DNA of 38,322 nt from a virus. The notes below the pieces were generated by a model. That model saw only the letters and a list, made by a program, of their open reading frames with translations, made no database searches and was not told the origin of the DNA. The number at the start of each line of letters is the position of its first letter. Position 1 is the stretch's first letter. The stretch is taken from the IMG/VR virus record IMGVR_UViG_3300013102_000777, positions 1-38,322 of that record. One strand, given 5' to 3'. Positions 7,536 to 13,339 of this stretch are shown here, in pieces. The position numbers were made by a program, and so were the translations under genes.

Positions 7536-7769
7536 ATGTCCAAGTTCACCCTGACTGTCGAAGACACCCCCACTGGCGTCGTTGTCGTTTGCGACAACGA
7601 GCCCCTCATGCACGAGTCGGCCGCTGGTCGGGTTGCTCACTCGATGATGATCAATGCCCGCTTGTTGGACCGTATCCCGCTCCCTGTCACCGCTGGCCGT
7701 CCCGGCTGCGACTGCGAAGCGTGCAAGGCCTACAACGAGCTGCTGGAAACCAATCCCACTATCCACTAA
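7536..7769 (+). CDS. Small hypothetical early protein with CxCxxC motif
   Basis: A 77-residue unrecognised protein. A predicted beta-rich N-terminus (KFTLTVEDTPTGVVVVCDN) is followed by PGCDCEACKAY at about residues 57-67, which could bind metal. A GA-rich ribosome-binding site (GAGAGAGAAG) precedes ATG 7536. Its final His codon and stop form the 5' edge of the first hammerhead ribozyme: the CCAC that can pair with ribozyme loop I lies in the last codons, so translation termination and ribozyme folding compete for the same bases. Confidence 0.65.
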   Translation: MSKFTLTVEDTPTGVVVVCDNEPLMHESAAGRVAHSMMINARLLDRIPLPVTAGRPGCDCEACKAYNELLETNPTIH

Positions 7770-7826
7770 TGCGAAACCGCCCGAGTGGGCGGTCTGCTCG
7801 GCGTGGTGGCCGGGTACTGATGAGCA
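7763..7826 (+). ncRNA. Type II hammerhead self-cleaving ribozyme, copy 1
   Basis: All conserved hammerhead positions are present. CTGATGA lies at 7817-7823 and GAA at 7773-7775, with the A15.1-U16.1 pair at 7776/7793 and cleavage base C17 at 7794. Stem III is 7776-7782 with 7787-7793 (7 bp, GAGT loop). Stem I is 7795-7802 with 7809-7816 (8 bp, two of them G-U, loop GTGGTG). Stem II is open: TGC 7770-7772 pairs with GCA 7824-7826. CCAC 7763-7766 can pair with GTGG 7803-7806 of loop I, like the loop I/II contact known for natural hammerheads. Predicted cleavage falls between 7794 and 7795. An open stem II makes it type II, a class known mainly from bacteria and phages. Confidence 0.88.
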
Positions 7827-7839
7827 GCCGGAGACGGGG

Positions 7840-8247
7840 ATGGAAGAAGCAGATTGGGATGCGCTGAAAGAAATGATGACCATGCCCTGGGGTTCGATGA
7901 AGCTTCAGTGCGATGAGTACGAGCTGACTCTCTGCCAGGAACTGGACGGCAAGCGTAAGCGCTGGGCGACCATGGTTTACGTGAATGGCGTTTTCAATGG
8001 CAAGTGGTCCGCTGCCGAAGACAACAAGCCTACCCATGAAGAGGCCCGCCGATTCCTACGCCCAGTCACCTCGGCGCTGTACTCGAAGAAGGAAATAGAG
8101 GCGACTCGGAAGGTCTGGGGGAAGAGAGAGGCAAACAGACTAACGGAGAGACGGTGGACGTATTTCTCGCCCGTCTGGACCAACTTCAACTCCCTGCGTA
8201 AGCACCTGGTTTCCAATAACACCAGTGTTTCGAGGGTGCTGCACTGA
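7840..8247 (+). CDS. Hypothetical protein encoded between the two hammerhead ribozymes
   Basis: A 135-residue unrecognised protein starting at ATG 7840 with GGAG six bases upstream. The N-terminal half looks beta-rich (SMKLQCDEYELTLCQELDG and WATMVYVNGVF); the C-terminal half is basic and helical (SALYSKKEIEATRKVWGKRE), then WTYFSPVWTNFNSLRKHL. It is the only gene within the 485-nt RNA that would be released by cleavage at 7794 and 8279. A second, out-of-frame AUG in the core of ribozyme 1 (7820) opens a 15-codon ORF that overlaps its start, which could tune translation. Its last codons (CAC TGA) are part of ribozyme 2. Confidence 0.7.
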   Translation: MEEADWDALKEMMTMPWGSMKLQCDEYELTLCQELDGKRKRWATMVYVNGVFNGKWSAAEDNKPTHEEARRFLRPVTSALYSKKEIEATRKVWGKREANRLTERRWTYFSPVWTNFNSLRKHLVSNNTSVSRVLH

Positions 8248-8311
8248 GCGAAACCGCCCCGGCCTGGCCGGGGATGGTCTGCCGGGCGTGGTGGTCCGGT
8301 ACTGATGAGCA
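8241..8311 (+). ncRNA. Type II hammerhead self-cleaving ribozyme, copy 2
   Basis: CTGATGA lies at 8302-8308, GAA at 8250-8252, A15.1-U16.1 at 8253/8278, C17 at 8279. Stem III (8253-8263 with 8267-8278, one bulged A at 8274) is longer and differs in sequence from copy 1. Stem I is 8280-8287 with 8294-8301, 8 bp, again with loop GTGGTG. Relative to copy 1 it carries a compensatory C-G to G-C change (7799/7812 versus 8284/8297) and two half-compensated changes. Stem II is short, only C8249-G8309 and G8248-C8310. CAC 8242-8244 can pair with GTG of loop I. Cleavage is predicted between 8279 and 8280. The AUG of the next gene (8305) lies inside the catalytic core. Confidence 0.85.
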
Positions 8312-8601
8312 GCCAAACGATGACGCAAGAAACTCCAGCCGACCGCAAAAAGCGCCTGGCCCGCAACCGCCAGCAAGCCCGGCGAGACCGGATCAAGGCG
8401 CGCCGCGTGGCCATAGGAGCCGAGCGGTTCACGCTGGAAATGGGTGCCGGCACCCGCGCCGCCCTCAAGCGGATCTGCGAGGCCGGTCAATTCGAAGAGG
8501 ACGCCGAAGCCCTGACGTTGCTGATCCACGGCGCGGCCACCCTGGCCCGTCGTGATCCAGCGGCGTTCGCGGCACTGGTGGATGGGAGGCGGCATGAATA
8601 G
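8305..8601 (+). CDS. Putative ribbon-helix-helix protein whose AUG lies in the hammerhead core
   Basis: A 98-residue protein. The basic N-terminus (RKKRLARNRQQARRDRIKAR) is followed by a likely ribbon-helix-helix fold: strand RFTLEMG, then helices AGTRAALKRICEAG and EEDAEALTLLIHGAA. This suggests a small DNA-binding regulator. ATG 8305 is part of the CTGATGA core of ribozyme 2 and has no good Shine-Dalgarno; an in-frame ATG at 8320 is the only near alternative and also lacks one. Initiation at 8305 therefore excludes the folded ribozyme, while cleavage leaves this AUG 25 bases from the new 5' end. The 3' end overlaps gemA. Confidence 0.6.
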   Translation: MSSQTMTQETPADRKKRLARNRQQARRDRIKARRVAIGAERFTLEMGAGTRAALKRICEAGQFEEDAEALTLLIHGAATLARRDPAAFAALVDGRRHE

Positions 8602-8998
8602 ACGTAACCAGCAGTTGAGCAAGATCCACATTGCCAAGAAAGAGCTGGCCATGGATGACGACAGCTATCGGGCGATGCTGGCACGGGTAGCGGGCGTGAC
8701 CTCGGCCAAGGATCTCGGTCCACGCCAGGTCGGCGCGGTACTCAGCGAGTTCGAGCGGCTGGGCTGGAAGCCGAAGCCCGGCCGGGCCAAGCCGAACGCG
8801 GCGGCAGACCGGCAGAAATTGGTCGGCAAGATCGAGGCGCAACTCGCCGAGGCCAAGCGCCCCTGGGACTATGCCGATGCCCTGGCGCAACGGCTCTACA
8901 AGGTCGAGCGATTGGAGTGGCTCGATGCCAAACAGCTCGGCGGAGTTGTCACGGCCTTGGCCAAAGATGCAGAGCGGCATGGGAGGCCAGGCAAATGA
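8594..8998 (+). CDS. gemA: GemA-like protein (Mu gp16, DUF1018)
   Basis: A 134-residue protein of the Mu GemA/gp16 family. In Mu it affects host gene expression and DNA topology. It shows the usual IHIAKKELAMDDDSYRAMLA opening, a basic linker (KPKPGRAKPN) and WLDAKQLGGVVTALAKDAE near the end. ATG 8594 has GGGAGG at good distance and overlaps the upstream gene by 8 bases. The Mor-type gene starts in its stop codon, which is the conserved gemA-mor order of Mu-like phages. Confidence 0.88.
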   Translation: MNRRNQQLSKIHIAKKELAMDDDSYRAMLARVAGVTSAKDLGPRQVGAVLSEFERLGWKPKPGRAKPNAAADRQKLVGKIEAQLAEAKRPWDYADALAQRLYKVERLEWLDAKQLGGVVTALAKDAERHGRPGK

Positions 8999-9438
8999 GC
9001 AATGGTGAGCTGTTCGAGAACGATGCGGACAAACTGGACCCGGCGCGAGTGCTGGCCAATATGGACGACCCGGCAATCAAGCATCGCTGGGAGGGCACGC
9101 TCAAGGAGATGGTGGAGATCGCCGAGGCCGAGCTAGTCCAGCGACTGGCCGACAATCCTGAGCAGGCAGCGGAACTGGCCCGAGCGGTCGTCTTCGCTAT
9201 CTGCAATACCATGGGGGGCTCGGTGCTTTACCTGCCACGCGGGACGGCTTTACAGAACGCTATTCGTGACGCTGCACTGTTCCGGGACTGGCGGGACCAC
9301 AACATAGGGCCGCTAGAATTGGTGCGTAAGTACAAGATCACTTCCCCGACCGTTTATGCGATCATCGCCCGCCAACGGGCCTTGCATAGACGCAATGAGC
9401 CTGACTTGTTCGGGTTCGGTGAAGGGACTTTACATTGA
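8995..9438 (+). CDS. mor: Mor/C-family transcriptional activator
   Basis: A 147-residue activator. Mor and C of Mu are dimeric proteins that bind imperfect dyads upstream of a poor or missing -35 box and recruit RNA polymerase to middle and late promoters. The central part matches the family (AICNTMGGSVLYLPRGTALQ), as does the C-terminal HTH at about residues 113-132 (LVRKYKITSPTVYAIIARQR). GGGAGG precedes ATG 8995. No second Mor/C gene is seen, so this one protein probably activates the late promoters directly through the three CTTAA-N4-TTAAG dyads. Confidence 0.92.
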   Translation: MSNGELFENDADKLDPARVLANMDDPAIKHRWEGTLKEMVEIAEAELVQRLADNPEQAAELARAVVFAICNTMGGSVLYLPRGTALQNAIRDAALFRDWRDHNIGPLELVRKYKITSPTVYAIIARQRALHRRNEPDLFGFGEGTLH

Positions 9439-9974
9439 AGGGACGATTGCTTTTCGTTGCTGTGGTCATGGCCTACAGCCTGACTACGGTAGGCGCTACC
9501 AGTACGGCGGATGTCGAAAAGGCGGTTAGCGATAAAGAGGCCGCTGTCGAAGCGAAAAGCAATCGAGCCCTGGCCATCAAGTTGGTTGAGAAGTCGCTGA
9601 AGGCATGTCGCGCGCAGGACTGGGCGCAACAATCCGAGGTGATGCATGACATCGACAAAGCGTTGGACCGCCAGCCGGTAAACCATCTCAAATACCGCGC
9701 ACGGTTCGTGTACTCGGCCTGCCGACAAATGCTTCTGGACGTCAACTCTATCAACGCCTCTTGCTTCAACAAGCAACCCTCAGCGAGGGAGCTGGCAGAG
9801 GCAAAGCGCATCCTGAAAGAAGACGCCAGTGAGTGCGCCGCTAATATCCGCAACCCGGATTTGGGTTACGACGACCCGCAGCCAGAAACAGACGAAGAGA
9901 TAACGGACGCGCTCAGGAAGGAAGGGAAGTCGGAAGAGGATATAAAATTTATTCTCGAAGTTAGAAAACTCTAA
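9435..9974 (+). CDS. Secreted hypothetical protein, probable moron
   Basis: A 179-residue protein with a signal peptide (MKGRLLFVAVVMAYSLTTVG, likely cut near residue 21 after GA) and an acidic, helical, Cys-containing mature part. The four Cys of the mature part (in KACRAQD, SACRQM, ASCFNK and SECAAN) could form disulfides. It starts at TTG 9435 inside the mor stop; a later ATG at 9468 would remove most of the signal peptide. It has no counterpart in Mu and ends at a strong terminator just before the first late operator, so it looks like lysogenic or periplasmic cargo at an operon border. Function unknown. Confidence 0.65.
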   Translation: MKGRLLFVAVVMAYSLTTVGATSTADVEKAVSDKEAAVEAKSNRALAIKLVEKSLKACRAQDWAQQSEVMHDIDKALDRQPVNHLKYRARFVYSACRQMLLDVNSINASCFNKQPSARELAEAKRILKEDASECAANIRNPDLGYDDPQPETDEEITDALRKEGKSEEDIKFILEVRKL

Positions 9975-9996
9975 GCCCGCGCAATGCGGGCTTTTT
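9974..9996 (+). terminator. Rho-independent terminator of the early operon
   Basis: AGCCCGC and GCGGGCT form a 7-bp stem with loop GCAAT followed by a T run. It begins at the stop codon of the preceding gene and directly abuts late operator A, so early transcription stops exactly where late transcription control begins. Confidence 0.9.
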
Positions 9997-10016
9997 CTTA
10001 AGCCTTTAAGAAACTC
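9997..10016 (+). promoter_or_regulatory. Late operator A (Mor/C-type dyad), lysis and packaging block
   Basis: CTTAA-GCCT-TTAAG is followed by AAACTC. The same dyad plus AAACTC occurs at 20612 and 33854, each time before a late gene block. Position and dyad design match sites bound by Mor/C activators in Mu; the binding protein is inferred. No good -10 is visible downstream, consistent with an activator-dependent promoter. By analogy this is Plys. Confidence 0.75.
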
Positions 10017-10032
10017 AACCAACTCCCTCCCA

Positions 10033-10071
10033 GCGCGACTCTAGCCCGGTAGTTCTCAACCGGGGTCGCGC
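10033..10071 (+). other. Long leader hairpin next to the first late start codon
   Basis: GCGCGAC 10033-10039 pairs with GTCGCGC 10065-10071, and inside it CCCGGT 10045-10050 pairs with ACCGGG 10059-10064. A 5-base bulge and an 8-base loop remain. It ends one base before ATG 10073, leaving no room for a Shine-Dalgarno. Similar start-site hairpins follow the other two late operators. Confidence 0.6.
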
Positions 10072-10072
10072 A

Positions 10073-10402
10073 ATGTCCGCCACCACTTCCGCAACACCCA
10101 CATCGCCCCGTGCCTGGGCCAGCTTGATTCTTGAAGCTGGCCCCGCCATGCGGGAACAACTGCTGGCGCAATGCCCGGCAGCCTGGCGCGAACTCGTCCT
10201 GGCTCATGTGCGGGCAGGCGATCAGCGCGTCAGTGAGTTCGTCGCAACTCGCGAGCAGTTGCGCCCCCAGGCCAAGCCGACCGCACCCGTGACCATCCCC
10301 TATCGAGAACTACCGCGTCATCGCGGCAACTCGTCCGCTGCGGCGGCCGGGCTTGCTGCGGCCCGTGCCGCCCTCAATCACACCCGCGAGGTTCGCCCGT
10401 GA
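10073..10402 (+). CDS. Hypothetical protein, first gene after late operator A
   Basis: A 109-residue unrecognised protein, Ala- and Arg-rich and probably helical (PRAWASLILEAGPAMREQLL), with a Pro-rich middle. Its ATG follows directly on a strong hairpin and has no Shine-Dalgarno. It overlaps the holin-like gene by 4 bases, so it may be mainly a translated leader for the lysis genes or a regulator of lysis. No signal peptide or membrane segment is seen. Confidence 0.6.
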   Translation: MSATTSATPTSPRAWASLILEAGPAMREQLLAQCPAAWRELVLAHVRAGDQRVSEFVATREQLRPQAKPTAPVTIPYRELPRHRGNSSAAAAGLAAARAALNHTREVRP

Positions 10403-10686
10403 ACTACACCCCTCGGCGTCCCCGCACGCCACGCCTGACTAACTGGAGCCTGATCACATTGGTTCTGCTGGTGCTGCTCTATTCGATTGCCCCGAGCAAG
10501 TTGCCGGTTGTCCTCTATAAGGCCAGCTTGGTCATTGGCGGCGGTGTGCTTGGCTACTGGCTGGATCGGGCGCTGTTCCCCTACGCCCGGCCGGATCGCG
10601 TCATGCGCGTACACCAGCCGTGGGCGGGCATCCGTCGGGCACTGGTCGTCTTGGCCTGCGTCCTCGGCCTGACGCTGGGGCTCTGA
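10399..10686 (+). CDS. Putative holin
   Basis: A 95-residue membrane protein with three hydrophobic segments, at about residues 17-31 (SLITLVLLVLLYSI), 36-52 (VVLYKASLVIGGGVLGYW) and 80-95 (ALVVLACVLGLTLGL), and basic ends. Its size, topology and position directly before the endolysin and spanin genes indicate a holin, which would form the inner-membrane hole at lysis. Start is GTG 10399. The call rests on context and topology rather than on a family signature. Confidence 0.65.
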   Translation: MNYTPRRPRTPRLTNWSLITLVLLVLLYSIAPSKLPVVLYKASLVIGGGVLGYWLDRALFPYARPDRVMRVHQPWAGIRRALVVLACVLGLTLGL

Positions 10687-10688
10687 CC

Positions 10689-11336
10689 ATGCGCCGTCGG
10701 CTAACGCTTCAATCTGCCCTTTGGCTGCTCGCCGCGCCTGTGCTGACGGTGCTTTGCAACGCCATGCCCAGCCCGGCCTACGCCGAGATCCCGGACGACG
10801 CCCAGCAGTACCGCCGCGACCTGACCCGCATTGCACAGGCCGAGTGGGGGCTGGATGCTCCCGTGGCGACCTTCGCCGCACAGGTGCATCAGGAATCGCG
10901 CTGGCGGTTCGACGCCCGGAGCCCCGTGGGTGCGCAAGGCTTGGGCCAGGTGATGCCCACGACCGCCACCTGGCTCGCCGGGCTGTTCCCGGAAACGCTG
11001 GGCGACGTCGAGCCCTACAACCCAGCCTGGTCGCTGATGGCGCTGGTCAGCTACGACCGCTGGCTAGCCGACCGGATCAGGGCACGTACCCCTTGCGAGC
11101 AAGGGGGCATGTTTCTCTCTTCATACAACGGCGGCCTCGGCTGGCTGATCCGCGACCGCAAGTTGGCCTCGGCAAAAGGCGCCGATCCGTTGATCTGGTT
11201 CGGATCGGTCGAGCGACACAACGCGGGACGTTCGGCCGCTGCATTCCGAGAGAACCGGGGCTATCCCCGCCAGATCCTCAAGCGCTGGGAGCCGCTGTAC
11301 GTGGCCGCTGGCTGGGGCAAGGGGCTGTGCTCATGA
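10689..11336 (+). CDS. Endolysin, SLT-type lytic transglycosylase
   Basis: A 215-residue protein with an N-terminal signal or signal-anchor segment (residues 8-24, possible cleavage after AYA at 32), followed by a soluble lytic transglycosylase domain. The catalytic Glu is Glu69 in VHQESRW, the motif GAQGLGQVMP is at 81-90, and a SSYNGGLGWL motif comes later. It would cleave peptidoglycan between MurNAc and GlcNAc at lysis. The N-terminal hydrophobic segment suggests Sec export or a SAR-type endolysin, making a pinholin-like partner possible. ATG 10689 lies just after the holin stop, and its end overlaps the Rz-like gene. Confidence 0.9.
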   Translation: MRRRLTLQSALWLLAAPVLTVLCNAMPSPAYAEIPDDAQQYRRDLTRIAQAEWGLDAPVATFAAQVHQESRWRFDARSPVGAQGLGQVMPTTATWLAGLFPETLGDVEPYNPAWSLMALVSYDRWLADRIRARTPCEQGGMFLSSYNGGLGWLIRDRKLASAKGADPLIWFGSVERHNAGRSAAAFRENRGYPRQILKRWEPLYVAAGWGKGLCS

Positions 11337-11983
11337 GAGACCTGCTCAAGCCCCTGGTGCCCCTGCTGCTCTGGCTGGCCCTGCTCGCACTCATCGTGCT
11401 GGGGCTCCACCTCAACCACCGCGACGGCTACGCCCAGGGCTATGCCGCCGCCTTGACCCAGGGCGAAGCCGACTTGGCCGACCTCAAGCGACAGCACGCC
11501 CAGGAACGGCAGTCCCAGGCCGAAGCAGGCCAAGCCGCTGCCGAGCAGGCTGCCCAACGCCTAGCCGTCGAGGTCCAGCGCGGCAACGACCTGGCTCTGG
11601 CGCTCGATGCCAAAAAGACCGAATTGCGCACCACCGCCGAACGCCTCACCGGAGAAATCGCCCGTGTCACTACCCTTTATCGGCGCGCCCTGGATGCGTC
11701 GCCCGAGCCGCTGCCTGCTGCTGTGTTCACTCTCGGTTTTGGCCGGCTGTGGAACCAGGCCCTCGGCGTCGCCCCCACCAGTGGCGCCGATCTGCCTACC
11801 GGCGCCGCCCCCGGCCGAGCTGATGCGCCGGCCAGCGGAGCCGGCGCTCATGACGATCTCGCCAGCACCCTGACCCCAGCGCTACTGCTCGCCAATCACA
11901 TCCGCAACGCCGAGGCCGCCTCGGCCTGCCGCGCCCAGCTCAACGCCCTCATCGACTGGAACACCACCTATGGACGTCACTGA
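11333..11983 (+). CDS. Rz: Inner-membrane spanin, Rz-like
   Basis: A 216-residue protein with one N-terminal membrane anchor at about residues 5-25 (LLKPLVPLLLWLALLALIVL), then a long Ala/Gln/Glu-rich coiled coil to about residue 125, and a globular tail. This is the architecture of an i-spanin, which joins with an outer-membrane lipoprotein (Rz1) to disrupt the outer membrane. A second frame within it encodes a matching lipoprotein. It is longer than lambda Rz (153), with an extra C-terminal part. The end overlaps the TraR-like gene. Confidence 0.8.
   Translation: MRDLLKPLVPLLLWLALLALIVLGLHLNHRDGYAQGYAAALTQGEADLADLKRQHAQERQSQAEAGQAAAEQAAQRLAVEVQRGNDLALALDAKKTELRTTAERLTGEIARVTTLYRRALDASPEPLPAAVFTLGFGRLWNQALGVAPTSGADLPTGAAPGRADAPASGAGAHDDLASTLTPALLLANHIRNAEAASACRAQLNALIDWNTTYGRH
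11694..11873 (+). CDS. Rz1: Outer-membrane spanin lipoprotein, Rz1-like, nested in Rz
   Basis: A 59-residue protein in a different frame, wholly inside the Rz-like gene. ATG 11694 gives a short basic start, a hydrophobic stretch and a lipobox LAGC with Cys19, followed by a Pro-rich mature chain (PSASPPPVAPICLPAPPP). This is the classic Rz1 design: a small Pro-rich lipoprotein bridging to Rz across the periplasm. The same open frame extends upstream to 11607, but that start would spoil the signal peptide. Confidence 0.85.
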   Translation: MRRPSRCLLLCSLSVLAGCGTRPSASPPPVAPICLPAPPPAELMRRPAEPALMTISPAP

Positions 11984-12182
11984 CTACGCCTCCGACCTGG
12001 AAGAAGCCCGCCGCGAGGCCGCGCTCGATGCCCACCGTGCCGCCCAGGCACTCCACGCCGGCCCGTCGGCGACCCACTGCGAAGGCTGCGGCGAGGCCAT
12101 TCCCGAGGCGCGCCGGGTCGTAGTGCCAGGTGTGGTGCGCTGCGTCGCCTGCCAGGGCTATCAAGAGCGGATGGCGCGCTGA
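11970..12182 (+). CDS. TraR/DksA-type C4 zinc finger protein
   Basis: A 70-residue protein with an N-terminal helix (EEARREAALDAHRAAQAL) and a C4 finger: Cys37, Cys40, Cys58 and Cys61 in CEGCGEAIPEARR and VRCVACQ. TraR-type proteins bind the RNA polymerase secondary channel and mimic DksA-ppGpp. Such genes are common between the lysis and packaging genes of Mu-like phages. It overlaps both neighbours, so it is late-expressed with lysis proteins. Confidence 0.88.
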   Translation: MDVTDYASDLEEARREAALDAHRAAQALHAGPSATHCEGCGEAIPEARRVVVPGVVRCVACQGYQERMAR

Positions 12183-12514
12183 TGACGACCATTGAGATTC
12201 CGGTGTGGCAGCTGGCCTTAGGGGGCGTGAGCCTGCTGGGCTCGTTCGGCGCCCTGTTCCGCCTGCTGCTGCTCCAGACCGAGCGCCGGCTTGATCAGCG
12301 CTTCGCCGCCATGGACGAGCGCTACAAGGCCGTGGCCTTGGACTCCGAGCGCCTGCGCCAGGTTGAGCTAGGGGTGGAGCGCCTGCGCGGCGAGATGCCG
12401 CTGCACTACGTCCGCCGTGAGGACTACGTGCGTAACCAGACCGTCATCGAAGCCAAGCTCGACGCTGTGGCCCTGAGACTTGAAAACGCCCAGTTGAAAG
12501 GAGCGCGCCAATGA
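12182..12514 (+). CDS. Membrane-anchored coiled-coil protein
   Basis: A 110-residue protein with one N-terminal hydrophobic segment at about residues 8-30 (WQLALGGVSLLGSFGALFRL) followed by a charged coiled coil (ERLRQVELGVERLRG). It occupies the position of Mu gp25 before the gp26- and gp27-like genes. The function is unknown; a membrane role in lysis or assembly is only a guess. Start overlaps the previous stop in TGATG. Confidence 0.6.
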   Translation: MTTIEIPVWQLALGGVSLLGSFGALFRLLLLQTERRLDQRFAAMDERYKAVALDSERLRQVELGVERLRGEMPLHYVRREDYVRNQTVIEAKLDAVALRLENAQLKGARQ

Positions 12515-12825
12515 ACATGATTGACCCGGCCAAGACGCGGCGCGAATCCCTGCGCTGGTATTTGCTGCTGACCCTCAACACCAGCCGCCCCGTAGACCCT
12601 CATGAGGCGGTGGTGCTGTCTACCATCCAGGGCATCTATCCCGATGCCACCACCATGGAAATTCGGCGCGAGCTGGACTATCTGGCCGACCGCTCTCTAG
12701 TGACGCTGAACAAGCAGCCGAACGGCGTCTGGATCTGCGGGCTCACCCACTACGGCGTGGACATCGCGGAGTACACCATCGAATGCCGGCCGGGTATCGC
12801 CCGCCCGGAAAAGTATTGGGGCTGA
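12511..12825 (+). CDS. Mu gp26-like winged-helix protein
   Basis: A 104-residue protein with a winged-helix look: helix RESLRWYLLLTLNTSRP, recognition-like helix ATTMEIRRELDYLADRSLVT, then a beta wing VWICGLTHYGVDIAEY. It sits where Mu encodes gp26, ahead of the small terminase. Likely DNA-binding; the role in packaging or regulation is not established from the sequence. Confidence 0.65.
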   Translation: MNMIDPAKTRRESLRWYLLLTLNTSRPVDPHEAVVLSTIQGIYPDATTMEIRRELDYLADRSLVTLNKQPNGVWICGLTHYGVDIAEYTIECRPGIARPEKYWG

Positions 12826-12826
12826 C

Positions 12827-13339
12827 ATGCCGCCCCGCTCAAAGGTGGCCGGCCTCCCGGCCCAGGTGAAAGCCTGGCTCGATCAGGCGCTGGTCGAGTC
12901 GAACTTTTCCGGCTACGAGGCCCTGTCGGCCGAGCTGGAGGCGCGTGGCTACCAGATCGGCAAGAGTGCTTTGCACCGCTATGGGTCCGGGTTCGAGGAC
13001 AAGCTGGCCGCGCTCAAGCTTTCGTCCGAGCAGGCCAAGGCGGTCGTCCAGGCCGCACCCGACGACGAGGGCGCCGTCAACGAAGCGCTGATGCGCCTGG
13101 TCCAGGAACACCTGTTCAAGCTGCTGATGGCCGAGGGCGGCAAGATCGATCTGCCCAAGGTGGCGAAGGCGGTCGCCGAGCTGGGCCGGGCGAGCGTCGT
13201 CCAGGCCAAATGGAAAGCTGAGGTCCGTGCCCGTGCCGAGGCGGCAGCGGCCAAGGTTGATCAAATCGCCAAGAAAGGTGGGCTGAACGCCGAGACCGTG
13301 GCCGAGATCCGCCGCGAGATCCTGGGGGTGGCCTCGTGA
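12827..13339 (+). CDS. Small terminase subunit-like protein (Mu gp27, DUF3486)
   Basis: A 170-residue protein with a typical DUF3486 start (RSKVAGLPAQVKAWLDQAL) and a predicted HTH including ELEARGYQIGKSALHRYG at about residues 40-57, followed by a long Ala/Lys-rich helical region. In Mu this gene precedes gp28 and is thought to recognise the phage pac end. Here it is separated from the large subunit by a methyltransferase gene that overlaps both. Confidence 0.85.
   Translation: MPPRSKVAGLPAQVKAWLDQALVESNFSGYEALSAELEARGYQIGKSALHRYGSGFEDKLAALKLSSEQAKAVVQAAPDDEGAVNEALMRLVQEHLFKLLMAEGGKIDLPKVAKAVAELGRASVVQAKWKAEVRARAEAAAAKVDQIAKKGGLNAETVAEIRREILGVAS

Noticed and set aside
7404-7883. Minus-strand 159-codon ORF across the first ribozyme
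   Set aside because: Ser/Ala-rich antisense shadow of the early genes with no ribosome-binding site; the plus-strand ribozyme and genes explain the sequence.
7763-8314. Direct repeat as an insertion-sequence or attachment-site duplication
   Set aside because: The two copies are alike only at ribozyme core, loop I and paired positions and differ in stem III sequence and length, which fits conserved RNA structure and not a target-site or IS-end duplication.
10721-11332. Long upstream extension of the Rz-like frame through the endolysin gene
   Set aside because: It is the +1 shadow of the endolysin. The spanin must begin with its membrane anchor at ATG 11333.
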